Below the pieces are notes generated by a model. It was not told the origin of the DNA. It saw nothing but the letters and a program-made list of their open reading frames with translations, and did no database searches. From Lepas anatifera (Eukaryota; Arthropoda; Thecostraca; Lepadidae), in contig JAOTON010002271.1 of the NCBI GenBank assembly GCA_034440635.1, forward strand, positions 620,001 to 684,000: a stretch of DNA of 64,000 nucleotides, given 5' to 3'. Both the position numbers and the translations under genes were made by a program. Positions 40,899-51,823 of the stretch are shown one piece after another. How positions within the stretch are numbered: position 1 is the first letter of the stretch; every line of letters begins with the position of its first letter.

Positions 40899-41683
40899 CG
40901 GGGGAACTACAATCACACCGACTACGATGTTTCTATGACGACGAGGTGGAAGGAGAACTAACTATAGGCCGGGGCTGGGGCAGGGCGCCTAATCCTGCCT
41001 CTGGGCAGGCTCGATCACACAACCCTTTGCTCGCTGTAAAGGTCACGTGATCCGGCCAAACGCGCGCACTAAACGACTGGGCGGCCCAGATCCGCGGACC
41101 CAGGATAGCTCCAGAGGAAAAGTTGCCATGGACTGAGGGAGGTTATCCCAGCTACTCTCAGTGTCTTCCTGATGTGCTCTAAAATCTTGGTGTAGGCCTG
41201 GCAGTTCACGGCTCGCGCCTATCTTTCTTCGTCTTTAAAGAAATATGGTCCAATGGCTCCCTTTCCCCGCTCATCGTCACCCACACTATCGGCGAGCTTC
41301 ATCGGTAAACCAGACCTTATTTAGCAAGTTGGTTTCACTGGAATTTTGGCGAGCTTTCTCAAATATTATCATATATACAGACCCCAAAGTTATAATTTTG
41401 CCTTCTTTAGACACCTTGGCCATCTCTGGCAAGGAAAATTAAAAAACATGGTATCCTAATATCAAAATATATATTTTATAAATTTATCTTCACGTGGTTT
41501 TCTCATATACATCGTTTTCCTTATTTCTGGTAGCGGGCCAGTTTGTTCTTAAAAACCATTGTGCTTGCGATGTGAGCGCAAGAGATATAGGTCTATTTCA
41601 GAACGGCGGTGGTTAAACTTCACTTAGCAGAGAATAATGTCCTCTTGACATGAAACCGAGTGAAAACTATAAGTCAACAATTA

Positions 41684-41685
<2 letters not shown>
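40897..41685. other. Intergenic, no gene seen
   Basis: GC-rich stretch 40970-41110, otherwise AT-rich. Nothing recognisable. Confidence 0.35.

Positions 41686-41738
<53 letters not shown>
41686..41738. repeat. (TA)n microsatellite
   Basis: About 53 bp of TA dinucleotides. Confidence 0.95.
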
Positions 41739-41741
<3 letters not shown>

Positions 41742-42611
41742 TGATACCGCCTACCCAATGAAAGATGCATGAGCAATTAGAACCGTGTTGAAGCTAAGCG
41801 GGCTTCTCCACCTGTGTTGTTGAATCAACACTATCAGCGTTATTTTATCGCGTGCAATTTCCGCCAGCTCCGCTGCTGGATGTGATCAGTGAACGATTGC
41901 AGCCCACCTCGCGCCTGAGAACCAGTCCATCCTATTTCTGTTTATCACGGATACAGATCCAAACAGCGTGCTCCCATCCCGATACACATCCGACACACAA
42001 AACATCCATCCGCGGGGCGCAGCTCGCCAGCCTACGCACGTATCGCAGCGTCGTGTTTGACATAGTCGTGGAATAGAAAATGACAAACATATACAGTTGG
42101 AATAGGTCACGTCAAAGCAGAATCCAGCGGGGACTACGCCAAAGTCTGCAAAAACACTGCAGCAATACTAAGTTGAAGCGAAGGGCATATCGCTCTACTT
42201 CGAAAACAAGCAAATATTGCTCCGAACTTTGCATTCTATTCAGTGTTTGAAACTTGGCAGATTGGAGCATTTCGACGAAGTCTGGAGCTGTTTTCTACCA
42301 CCAACTGTCAGACGTTGCATGCGTCAATAATACATTTCAGAGTGCTGCCGCCGTTCCTCTTCGAAAGCATATTGTGCTGTTTCTGCTATGGATACCACCT
42401 GCGCCGACTGAGGGGGTGCTGATGCAGGAGATTCATAACGCCAGAAAATCGACAGGGCCGCCGCCCGGTGAGACTGAGGGTGAATCGATACCAAGGTGAG
42501 CTCAGATCCGGACTTAAGAGCGACGCTCCTCCATGGCGAAGAAACACGGTCTTATATTTCTGCAGAAGAGAGCTTAAAAACAGGGTAGGTAAAAATTCCA
42601 AATTTTCAAAT
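41739..42611. other. Intergenic, moderately GC-rich, no supported gene
   Basis: 41830-42500 has several short open frames on both strands but no motif, signal peptide or convincing splice pair. Confidence 0.35.
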
Positions 42612-42653
42612 ACTTATCAGCCCTAGTTTCTCCATAGAAAACTAGGACTGATA
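42612..42653. repeat. Short hairpin
   Basis: TATCAGCCCTAGTTT and its near-perfect inverse AAACTAGGACTGATA (one mismatch) enclose an ~8-base loop. No run of T follows; function unknown. Confidence 0.6.
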
Positions 42654-43486
42654 GGGCAGATCCTCTTTTGCGATTGCGCTGTCACCAAATGACATGCTTT
42701 TGCTTTAAACATTTTTCGATACTAAGTATTTCACTTAAAAAGTTTTATTCTTATTATTTTTAAGGCTAGCATCGTTAAAGAAAAATAAAGTGAGTTGGTT
42801 AAATTGATAACTTTCCATTTGAGGACAATATGCCGTGACCTTAGCCTGTTAGCCTGTTAATTGGCACTGGTGTTATCAGGACAGTGTCTGAACTGCACTC
42901 CACAATGCGGGCCTATCGGCAAATCTATCCCTCAAGAAGATAACTCGTCAAATCAGAAAACAAGTATAAAACCTCCAGCTGTCGTTCCACATATGCTGGC
43001 GTCGCTGCATGCCACCCGCCTTTGTCGCCATTTTCGCCGCTGGGTATGCCGATTTTTTGCTCGTTTGCTGGGCGCTCGCTCCGCGAATGACACGCTACTT
43101 AGTTATACGGCGTCGGCTGAGTTCAGTTGGTAACGACTGGGCCTGAAGAACCGGGCCACCAACAGAACGGAACTGGGTCACTCGTACGTATCAGCATACC
43201 GCATCGCAAACAACACCAAACACCAGAGGCGCGTTCAGGAGTCGTTGCTGATGACCGGAAAACAACATAGAATCGAACAAATGTTGATGATTTTTAAATA
43301 AATCTACGAATAAATCGAACGGCTGCAGCGTTTCTCCGGCGAGGTGATATTTCCTGCAAGCATCAATAAGGACAGACGGACAGCAGCAGCGCTGAACGCG
43401 AGCCGTATGCCGTCGAATTACCGCTAGTGTTGTTACTAGTGTTGTTGTCCCCGCTGGACCTATCGGCACGAGTGGAGGCGATCGTG
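42654..43486. other. Non-coding, rising CpG content toward 43486
   Basis: 42980-43486 is GC- and CpG-richer than the flanks, compatible with a promoter or 5' leader for the candidate exon that follows. No core promoter motif identified. Confidence 0.3.
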
Positions 43487-43700
43487 ATGAAGCAGAACGA
43501 GGTCGGCTGGAATCGGTCGGCTGTTTTCGCCGTCACGTATGTTTTATGTATTGTTTGTGCCGCCGAAGTCACGCCACTGCGGCCCTATCATATCATAGCG
43601 CGGCCGGCCGCCTCCGCGACGCTTGCTTCAGGACGGCTCCCATTCCCAGCACCACTGCTGTACACGCCAGCTGATTGGACGACGCTACTCCGTCTCACAA
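43487..43700 (+). CDS. Candidate first exon with signal peptide
   Basis: ATG 43487 opens a frame whose first ~26 residues form a credible signal peptide: charged start (MKQNEVGWNRS), hydrophobic core AVFAVTYVLCIVC, and AAE at the likely cleavage point. The rest is Ala/Pro/Leu-rich. CACAA|GTACGC at 43700/43701 could be a donor; without splicing the frame ends at TAG 43739-43741 (84 codons). The CpG-rich setting supports a first exon. The partner exons and identity are unknown; it lies on the strand opposite to the Ig gene. Confidence 0.3.
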
Positions 43701-43765
43701 GTACGCACGTTTTATTGCGGCATCTGCATTTTTCGTCATAGCTGACTTTATTGTTCTACATATAC

Positions 43766-43870
43766 CTCTTCTCTCCTCCGTACTCCTTTTCTTTCTTACT
43801 GTTTTCTCCGATAACTCTCTCACTCCCCTCTCTCTTTCTCTCTCTCCTGACCATCGACTTCTCCCTCCTT
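43766..43870. repeat. Pyrimidine-rich (CTCT) tract
   Basis: About 100 bp of C/T-rich sequence with CTCTCT runs; low complexity. Confidence 0.8.
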
Positions 43871-44511
43871 CACACTTCACCCTCTGCTCTTACATTTCTG
43901 GAGTTCAACTTTTCGTATCCGGATTAGCGGAACAGCTCTTGGCCGCTGTCGAGTTAGCCTGACCCAAGTTCCGGCACCAAAAAGTGGGGCGGCTGACTAT
44001 GGCTCAGCAGATTTCCGGCGCGGCAGTGTGGTGTTCGGCACCGTCAGTGATGAGTGGTGGCCATCGGATTTATCCGCTCCGGCATCGGCGCAGTGACGGC
44101 ACCAATTTAGCCCCAACCACACCAGGACGGCGTTCGAACTGGATGGCCGCAGGGCCGAAAGCTCACCGCACAAAAACCGTGGGCCACGAACAGATGAAGA
44201 GGGCAGTCTGACAGCATGGTGCGGCGGAATCGAGAGGTCCTGCAAAATAACGTGGAAATATTCACCCGCTGGCACGGCAATACTACTGCAGAGTATTTGT
44301 GAAATATTTGTATTATATGGAGTTGCATTCCTTTATTGCCTTGAGTTCGTTTTTCTTTCCATCATACATTCTATAGAAGATGGTGGCCAAACTCATACCA
44401 CTTGAGTTGAATGTAAAATTGAACAAAAAGACAGCTTTACGTATGTGCTACAAAACCTCAGCATTCCAAAGAAGAAGGGTACACCCCAGCTATGTCGGGC
44501 ACTGCCTAACT
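43871..44511. other. Intergenic, no supported gene
   Basis: 43980-44210 is GC-rich with open frames on both strands but nothing recognisable. Confidence 0.35.
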
Positions 44512-44514
44512 TTT

Positions 44515-44648
44515 TGTGTGATTGTTTTCACTGCCGAACTTTGCTGTGTGATTGTCTTCACTGCCCAGCTTTGCTGTGTGATTGTCTTCACTGCCCAGCT
44601 TTGCTGTGTGATTGTCTTCACTGCCCAGCTTTGCTGTGTGATTGTTTT
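44515..44648. repeat. 30-bp minisatellite (about 4.5 copies)
   Basis: Unit TGTGTGATTGTCTTCACTGC plus CCAGCTTTGC. Units starting at 44545, 44575 and 44605 are identical and the first differs at a few bases, so amplification was recent. The open frame across it is a by-product of the 30-bp period. Confidence 0.95.
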
Positions 44649-44979
44649 AGGGTATGTTTGCTACCCAGCTGAGGGCTTCAAAGTTCAGAGGTGCCTAGTG
44701 GCGTCAGACCACCGATGAATGGCAGCACCACCCATGCTTTACGGACGGATTTCAGCAATCAGACAGTGAAATTACGGTAAAAACATTAATCAATATTCAA
44801 CAGTTTGGTGCAAGCCCGGGTTATTAGTAATATTGCATCTATCAATCTGTCTGGCTGTTAGAGGTCTTCCAACTCTTTCAGAATAATGCTCGTTTTTGCG
44901 AAAGGTACGACTCAGACCAAGTGAGCGCGGAAAAGCAAATCAGAACGCCGCAAAATAGTTTGACTTCAAGCCTGCAGAG

Positions 44980-45284
44980 TCCACCTGGCCTGCCAGATTC
45001 CATTTGGCCTGCTATGGTCTACCTGGCCTGTCAGGCCCTTGGCCTGCATTCCACTACTGCCAGATTCCACCTGACCTGCCAGATTCCACCTGACCTGCCA
45101 GATTCCACCTGACCTGCCAGATTCCACCTGACCTGCCAGATTCCACCTGACCTGCCAGATTCCACCTGGCCTGCCAGATTCCACCTGACCTGCCAGATAC
45201 CACCTGACCCGCCAGATTCCACCTGGCCTGCTAGGGTCCACCTGGCCTGCAAGATTCCACCTGATCTGCCAGATTCCACCCAGT
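44980..45284. repeat. 19-bp minisatellite carrying AGGTCA
   Basis: About 15 diverged copies of CCAGATTCCACCTGACCTG, most regular between 45058 and 45220. Most units contain TGACCT, i.e. an AGGTCA half-site every 19 bp. Open frames on the minus strand simply translate the repeat. Confidence 0.95.
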
Positions 45285-45309
45285 TTTGCAAAGCACTCGT
45301 GCTTTTAGA

Positions 45310-45660
45310 CCCTAGCATGCGCTGGTGAGGGGGCCACCCCCAAAGATTTTCACAGACAACCAAAAAACATTAACGCGCACCGATACCGTACCAGACAGAC
45401 CTGTTACCTCGTCCTTTGTATAGCAGCTGAGAATATTTTAGGTCCAGATTGCATCAGGTCAGGTCACTAGACCGGGTCACGTGACCAGACCTAAGAAAAA
45501 TGTTTAGAGGTGCAGCAGTAAGTGCAAACTTCATCTACTGATCTGAGAGACACTTAAAAGTAATGAAGTCACGTAGTTATACAATTTTTTTGCAAAACAT
45601 TTTTCGTACCCTTGACCTGAGATCAGGTCAGTGCCATGACTTTTCCGTTGGAAATGAAAA
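45310..45660 (-). mobile_element. Relic of a T2-like AGGTCA-rich element
   Basis: Blocks 'TCAGGTCACTAGACCGGGTCACGTGACC...AAAATGTTTA' and 'TGACCTGAGATCAGGTCAGTGCCATGACTTTTCCGTTGGAAAT' parallel the interior of 33600-33830 and 48510-48720. TTAACGCGCAC at 45370 resembles the T-element terminus. Boundaries are lost. Confidence 0.5.
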
Positions 45661-45929
45661 GGAAGATTGGTTCCTGGGTAACTTTCTTACTGGGTAACAA
45701 TAACGTGCGGGAGGGTGGCTTGAGATCACCTCTCGCACTCCCATAACCCCTGGGGAGGTTATCAAGCTTGGAGTTGCAGCCTTGCCGTCTGCAGATGACA
45801 TGGCGGTAACGTCCCCACTGGGAAGTCTTCCCATAAACATGCATTGGGAACGCTTTCCGAGGTTCATTGCTCCCGAAAAAATTATCTTCTGTCTTCGCGC
45901 CTATTGCTACCACGCGACTGAACCATAAA

Positions 45930-46125
45930 AATCGGCACCCTACCGTCTGTCAGTTTCTCCGACGAGCCCAGTCTGGGTTGACCGGCCCCTACGTCCTGTT
46001 CTCCGACGAGCCCATCTGGTTAGACCGGCACCCTACCGTCCGTCAGTTTCTCCGACGAGCCCAGTCTGGGTTAGACCGGCACCCTTCCGTCCGTCAGTTT
46101 CTCCGACGAGCGCAGTCTGTGTCAG
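45930..46125. repeat. ~50-bp minisatellite (about 4 copies)
   Basis: Unit containing ACCGGCACCCTACCGTC and CAGTTTCTCCGACGAGCCCA. The period is close to 51 bp in the last copies, so one frame stays open through it (45867-46370), which is why a long open frame appears there. No protein family is recognised. Confidence 0.9.
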
Positions 46126-47204
46126 AAGATGCATCATTTCACGCTGCTCCTGGGCGCAAGCAGAAAAGCGCGAACAGCGCCTCACTTGAATTTGCGTATG
46201 CAAACAGTAAGAAAGGTACATACTCTCTGTTTGTTGCGAATGATGCAAACAAGCATACAGGTGCAGCACCCGGAGTATTATCGTCAAGACTGTTAATTAG
46301 CGGTACTTATTTTCGTGGGAATAAAGGGAGGAAAACACAGCACTGTCGAAAGTGGGCAGGTTTAAATTAAAATCACTGCCACGCGCCCCCTTCCCTTCCA
46401 GTTTTTCTCCGGTGGTCACGTTCCTGTTTCCCTTTACAACTCCTAACTGCGGGATTATGATGCCGCCATAGGGCATTTGTATCATGTTTTTTATACATCC
46501 GGTAAAAATCCCGATATGAGAGAGAAACAGGAAACGTTTGGCACCCAAGCGCTCTGAAGTAATATTGATATCACCATAAACCAGAAAGTAGTGATCACCG
46601 ATATCACCGGCAAACCGTTAAGCTGTCACTAACGATGATACGGCCGTCTCGCGCCAGTGTTAATAGGTACTCCATCTCTCCTGCGAGCCCATCCAGACAG
46701 ATTGCGCCCGGCAACAAAACCAACGAGCCAATACAGTGGGACGTTGACTGACGAGGTGATAGGGGATGCCTCTTGACAGTGGACCTGACACCCACTCGGG
46801 TACAGGCCCCGCAGTTTATGGCGGAGGCCCCATGGCAACCGATCACACTGCCGAAGCCGTGACTGCAACGCGATCTAGTGTCGTTGAAGCGTAAACACAA
46901 CCATAGAAGAGAAATATTAAAATGCCAGGGGCCATGCTGATGCACATAGATAACACTTTATTATATATTTTTTTTTGCTAAAAAAGCGACTTTTGGGAAG
47001 GGTATAGCTTTTAACAGGGCATGCAGGAAAGAGAAGGGGTAGAGCACAAACTAAATGAGTTCGTATCTTACCCCTCACCCCGATCACTAAAATATTACCA
47101 ATGGCTGCTCCTCCAGACCCCAGGCCTGGGTCTGCCTACTCGGAGATACCAGGATTTAATGAGACAGCTGTTCCCCGGCTGATTACTCCCTGGAGTGACG
47201 TGGC
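46126..47204. other. Intergenic, no gene seen
   Basis: Minus-strand frames at 46604-46945 have a hydrophobic patch but no splice-consistent link to the Ig gene. I do not call a gene. Confidence 0.35.
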
Positions 47205-48347
47205 ATGTTTGCTTCTTTGGACGTAACTCAATTTTATAGGAGGCAGTGTGTTCCATTTCTGCTTGATTATTTGTTGGTGGCACAGGAAATTCTGGCATGG
47301 TTTCAGTACCACTCTGCACGTTTTACACGAGACGGGTTTAACGACTGGTTAGTGAGGGTGTCACTCAGACAACAGGTTCAACTCACGGATGGTGTTCTCA
47401 GGCCTGCCTTTTTATCGAGGGTGGACGAGGCCGGAGTTTAAGTAGGGTTGCTGTGAACGTCGGCCTATCGGTTCTCTGGCCGTATTTTCATCACTAGCCT
47501 CGGCTGTCGTCCAGCTGTGATGATGCCGGTGCTTGTGCTTCACTGTTCTCATGTTGGTTGGTGGACTGTACCATGTTTAAAATTTGTCCATTTTCAGAGC
47601 CGACCTTTATTCAAAATTTTTTAATTGCTGTCGTAACGTACATTCCACCAGTTCTCTAACCCACCATGTATTTGAGACCTAGTGTGCCGTTTTTCGTTTT
47701 TCTGTCATCTTTTTGGCTATTTTCGCCAACAAATCTGGCATGCTCACCTCACCCCATTTTTTAATGGATGCGTTTGGAACAGGCACATATTTTTCCGAGT
47801 TATGTTCCGTCTTGAGGGTCTATTCAACACACAAGACAAAATATGCACGCACTTGAGTATCGACTTTCCGTCAGAAGTGCCTCCTTTGATTTATTTTGAA
47901 CCTAAATTTTCCCTCGATAGCCCCTGTTCTGATCCAGAGACCTGAACGGCCTTTGGTTTTGGACAGGCGACCTCCTGCGTCGTTACAGCAATATTATTGA
48001 TCCTCCCCAGGGTATCATGAACAGCTGGATGGTTCTTCATGGGGTCGTAGACCTACCCTAAAATCTAAAGAAAAGTTTAAAGTTGACAAATCTGTTCTAA
48101 CTTTGAGGCACGGTATGTCTTTATGGGCGCCTGCTTCTCTTTTTTCGGAGGCTGGCATGGCCAGTCTTGGGGCTTTCTGTTCTAGCTGGTCTACCATTTG
48201 CACAGAATAGGCTTCCTTCTTTGATTTTCAAAGGCATTTTTCCTACTACAGTGTCCTCTAGTATCACATCAGGGTCTCCCATATCAGCTCAAGAGGAGGT
48301 CTCCTCTACCATCTTCAAACCTCCCTTTTCCATAGAGACCACAAGGT
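47205..48347 (+). pseudogene. Coding-like remnant, unidentified
   Basis: Discontinuous open stretches in the + direction, 47205-47441, about 47800-47945 and about 48020-48347, have amino-acid composition like a degraded protein (for example PLIYFEPKFSLDSPC and LTLRHGMSLWAPASL) and change frame several times. After the T2 element inserted at 48370-49209, a further open stretch (49293-49478) may continue it. I do not recognise the family; an old transposon or viral relic is possible. Confidence 0.25.
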
Positions 48348-48369
48348 GACTGCATAACACAAACAGGGT

Positions 48370-49209
48370 TTAACACGCGCATTGACGGGGGCGGGTACCC
48401 GCCCCACTCGGGTTTTTCGGAGATAGTGGAAACGGCGGCGCTACGCACCGCCGTACTTGGTATACCTTTTCCTCATCATTTTTACAACTTCTGTGAAAAT
48501 TTTAAGGTTAGGTCATCTCAGGTCAGGTCACCAGTACAGGTCAAGTGACCCGACCTCAAAAAAGTTTAAGATAGCATAAGTCGGAGCAGAGTGAACTTAT
48601 CCGATTGAAACTCATATCACATAATGGCCCCACCGAGTTCTCTAAAATATGTTCCGGTATTTTTGATATCGATGACCTAAGGTCAAGTACGAGGCATGAC
48701 CTCTCCATTGGAAATACATGGGAAAAATGGTTTTTACGGAATAACTCAGTAACGGATGGTGATAGAGCATTTATTTTAGCTGCATTAGACTCGCCTGGGC
48801 TTTGCAGTTCTAATGATATGCATTTTATATAATTTGACCCTGACCTGACCTCAGGTCAGGTCAAATCCTTGATTTGACCTAGCAAGGTCAAATTATATAT
48901 CATTCGATTCGGCTTGCTAAGAGGATTTATATGGTTTAAGTCGTTTTGCTCTATCTTTACTTGTTCAGATGTAATGGCCGAAAAACTGAATTTACATGTT
49001 ATCCCTATGACGGGCATGTTTTGACTCTCGTGACCTTAATTGTGACCTGACAAAAAATGGTACAAATGTTTTCGATGTAGAAGTGGATGGGCAGCCCAAC
49101 GCCGTTTACCGTTTTTGCTACCTACCGTGGTTCTCGAGATCTTAAGGGGGGGGTACCCGCCCCCCGTCAATGCGAAGGTGGCTCAGACCCCCGTCAATGC
49201 GCGTGTTAA
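48370..49209. mobile_element. TTAA-bounded element, type T2, copy 2 (840 bp)
   Basis: Same termini and interior as 33465-34312 (TTAACACGCGCATTGACGGG ... CAATGCGCGTGTTAA). At 48841-48863 it holds a perfect 23-bp palindrome of overlapping half-sites (TGACCTGACCT, one base, AGGTCAGGTCA). Non-coding. Confidence 0.85.
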
Positions 49210-49555
49210 AAACGAAACTTACTTAAAGCAGAGAGAACCTAACCAACATCAGATCACAAACAGTTGATCTGCAAACAGCATTACATGTTCTGTTGGGGCT
49301 ATTTCAAACACCTCCTGACCAGGTGATCCGTTGGCTATTTGACACCAAAAAGGCGTCTGTGGAGGGACCTTCCCTGGCATCTCATTGTCCATTGAATGAT
49401 GTCTTCCTTTCTGTCGCTTTTATAACTCATAGCTTGGTGACAATTCCTGGTGGACTCCCCGTCATACAAGTATACTAGCGGCGGGCATCTGTTAGTCTAC
49501 TCCGCATGGCTTTCTCTGTGACAACCGGGGCAGAGCTCTGACTTCGCCGGCTCCA

Positions 49556-49763
49556 GTGCAAGCGTCGGCGCCGGAAATATTTTCCCATCGCTCCGGGCGA
49601 CAGCTTTTCCGAGTCTGCAATCCCGCCGCGCCGGAAGCGCAGTCACACGTCGTACCACGGCGAAACTACCGCAGGCGGGGATGGCAAGACGCTGGCAGCG
49701 CGCTCACAACAGGCGCACACCGAGGCTCAGGACACCAACCAGACTTCCAGCAACACGTTCGCA
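49556..49763 (+). CDS. Candidate exon (unidentified, basic/Ser-Thr rich)
   Basis: An acceptor-like CCGGCTCCAG precedes 49556 and ACGTTCGCAG|GTGAAA gives a donor at 49763/49764. One frame is open throughout and reads RRRKYFPIAPGDSF and later SAIPPRRKRSHTSYHGE, a hydrophilic, basic sequence with high CpG. It is not recognised. The direction is opposite to the Ig gene. The other two frames are also partly open, which weakens the case. Confidence 0.25.
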
Positions 49764-49866
49764 GGTGAAATTCACAAGTATATTCATTTTTGTTAACATT
49801 TAAGCATGCAAGGTTTATTTACAAAGATAATTGAAATCAACAGGGCAATCTAAATCCATTACAAAG

Positions 49867-49869
<3 letters not shown>

Positions 49870-49947
<78 letters not shown>
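49870..49947. repeat. (AT)n microsatellite (~78 bp)
   Basis: Uninterrupted AT dinucleotides between the inserted repeats; the longest simple repeat in the window. Confidence 0.95.
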
Positions 49948-49951
<4 letters not shown>

Positions 49952-50130
49952 GGCATCAGACCAGGTCAGGTCAACAAGTGACGACGCCATTTATAAACCC
50001 ATGTAAGGCATATCTGTTCTTCTGAAATGAGGTTGAAAAACTCAGGGCGTAACTTGGCTACTAAAAGATCTACATGAAGTTTCTAAACCTCATTCGAAAG
50101 CTCTTGAAACGACAATTTTACTTGCTGTTT
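49948..50130 (+). repeat. T4 element fragment
   Basis: 'GGCATCAGA..AGGTCA', 'ATAAACCCAT.TAAGGC' and 'AAGTTTCTAAA' follow 19227-19395 in order. The left break coincides with the AT run. Confidence 0.6.
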
Positions 50131-50514
50131 TCCCAAGTAATAACTTATAAGAAACAAAATACGACCAATTTTGAGGACACAGACATGTGCTGAATAAGAA
50201 ATCCACCTGTGTGAATTTATTACAGAAATGGTACCCTATGAGGACTTGTCTACCTTTCAGTCATAATACAAAAACAGGTCATCAGAATAAGTGCAGGAAA
50301 AATAATACACTCTCTCACGTTTCATGCACTGAGGCCAGCGCTTCGAAATCGTTATGACAAACCTTATAATGATATGGTAGCTTAGAAGTCTGAAGACCTA
50401 CACACCTTGATTTATTTCCATGAGCAAAAAAACTAGCCAAGACCGGCGAAAAAAACATGTGGAGGAGTGGCAGCTATTCCCCTAGTTTATATGATCTGAG
50501 GCGGTGACAATATA
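50131..50514. other. Intergenic, no gene seen
   Basis: No recognisable feature. Confidence 0.4.
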
Positions 50515-50640
50515 AGGGGGTTTAGAGGGGCTCAAGCCCCCAAATGTGTCTATAGTAACTACATAGCCGGGGCAACGGCGAGGGAGGCTCGAGCCCCCTA
50601 GCCTCCCTCCTCTTTCCCTAAAATGAAGCCCTGGATCCAA
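50515..50640 (+). repeat. GC-rich repeat family M3, copy 2
   Basis: Shares the block of 20030-20170, ending CCCTGGATCCA. Confidence 0.5.
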
Positions 50641-50738
50641 TACTCGTCTGAAGCCATCTTGGGCAGAGCGCAATATGATAATGGGTATGTTTTATGAGTT
50701 TCAAAGCTTGAAATCGAGATTATCAGCAACCGTCTCGG

Positions 50739-50937
50739 CAGGGGTGCCGCCACGGAATTTTTACGAGGTGGGGGGCAGACCTGGGCTGGTGCGGGCCGTG
50801 GGGAGGCGAATTTCTAATATGTTTGGTACCTGACAGCATTTATGACGATGTACCAAAAATTACGGGGGGACGTCCCCCTGGTTGGCCAACAGGAGGACAC
50901 GTCCTCCCGTCCCCTGTCCCCGCTTTCGGCGCCCATG
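50739..50937. mobile_element. hAT-like MITE (199 bp)
   Basis: Begins CAGGGGTGCCGCC and ends CGGCGCCCATG, flanked by CGTCTCGG (50731-50738) and CGTCTTGG (50938-50945), an 8-bp duplication with one mismatch. Confidence 0.75.
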
Positions 50938-51132
50938 CGTCTTGGTTATCATATGCAGTAAGACGATTTTGACCATTGACAGAAATATATGAGCAAGTGA
51001 CAAGCAGCCCCTATTTTCACTGATCTAAGGACGCCTTGGTAGAACAGATTCAACGAAAAATATAGTTTGATGTTATTGAATGTTTTTTTATTATTTTGTA
51101 TACAAATTTTGTCCAAGTTGTTCCCAGTACGG

Positions 51133-51464
51133 CTGTTGGAGTCGGAGTCCCAATGAAGTCATCACGGGACTTGTCACGGAGACCCGGACCCCACCACTCG
51201 AACGAGTAGCTCCCTCAATGGACGGTTACTTCAGAAGTCAAAGTTTAACGTCCCACAAAGCACAGGGACGGCTGCCCCGCTCAGGTCACCCTCTCACCAT
51301 TCAGTTGCCAGCTGACCTAGGTCGGGTAAACTATTGAGCGCCGTATTGTCTCAGGGAACCGATCCCCAGCCTGGACATGCACTGCCACTGCATGCCACCG
51401 GGGCGGCTCAGTTGGTAGAGCGGTTTTGAGCTTCTGGATTTTTAATCCAGAAGCTCAAAAACGT
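51133..51464 (-). mobile_element. SINE copy 2 with inverted tRNA-Lys-like half
   Basis: 51133-51398 is the same body as copy 1 (18600-18872). Where copy 1 has its tRNA head on the minus strand, this copy instead has a tRNA-like half reading on the + strand: D-arm GGCTCAGTTGGTAGAGC and anticodon arm CTGGA-TTTTTAA-TCCAG (51434-51450) with anticodon TTT (51441-51443), as in tRNA-Lys. The T arm and acceptor 3' half are missing. The anticodon arm sits inside a perfect 17-bp hairpin (51424-51440 with 51444-51460). Confidence 0.75.
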
Positions 51465-51624
51465 CTACTCTCCGAATTGAAAATGTTGACTTGGCTTCTA
51501 TGCCAAACTGATACACGGCAAGCTTGAACCTTTAATATTTTAGTTTTTCGAAGTGTGGGTTTTTTTGCAAGGATTCATTACATCAAGGTATGCATGCTCA
51601 TATGTTTAGGGTATAGACATGAAC

Positions 51625-51815
51625 CAGGGGCGTAGCCAGGAGTTCGCTCGGGGGGGGGGCGGCGCCCCCGAAAAGGGCCCCTGCAACGGCGCCAAAAGGG
51701 CCTTAATGGGTAAAAAGTGCCCCGCTTGTTGCATAATCGTGTCCTCAGGAAGGCTCTTGGGGCCCTCAGGGGGGGGAGGCGGCTGTCCCTCCCCCCCTCC
51801 TTGGCTACGCCCCTG
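51625..51815. mobile_element. hAT-type MITE (191 bp)
   Basis: Begins CAGGGGCGTAGCCAGGAG and ends CCTTGGCTACGCCCCTG, flanked by ACATGAAC (51617-51624) and ACATAAAC (51816-51823), an 8-bp duplication with one mismatch. Confidence 0.88.
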
Positions 51816-51823
51816 ACATAAAC

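Noticed and set aside
43959..43985. Possible primer-binding region (CTGACCCAAGTTCCGGCACC) like that after the provirus LTR
   Set aside because: Partial similarity only. No LTR or retroelement genes adjoin it.
44380..44718. 112-codon frame with CVIVFTAQLC repeats
   Set aside because: It is a by-product of a 30-bp minisatellite, whose period keeps any frame open.
44966..45363. Minus-strand frames with SGGIWQVRWNLAGQVE repeats
   Set aside because: Translation of the 19-bp minisatellite; no protein evidence.
45867..46370. 167-codon frame with repeated RRAQSGL
   Set aside because: The ~51-bp minisatellite preserves the frame. The flanking sequence has no recognisable domain.
46604..46945. Possible last exon of the Ig gene on the minus strand
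   Set aside because: A hydrophobic stretch is present, but joining it in phase 1 to the 52215 exon meets a stop almost at once.
51399..51450. Functional tRNA-Lys gene
   Set aside because: The D and anticodon arms are good but the T arm, variable loop and 3' acceptor are absent.
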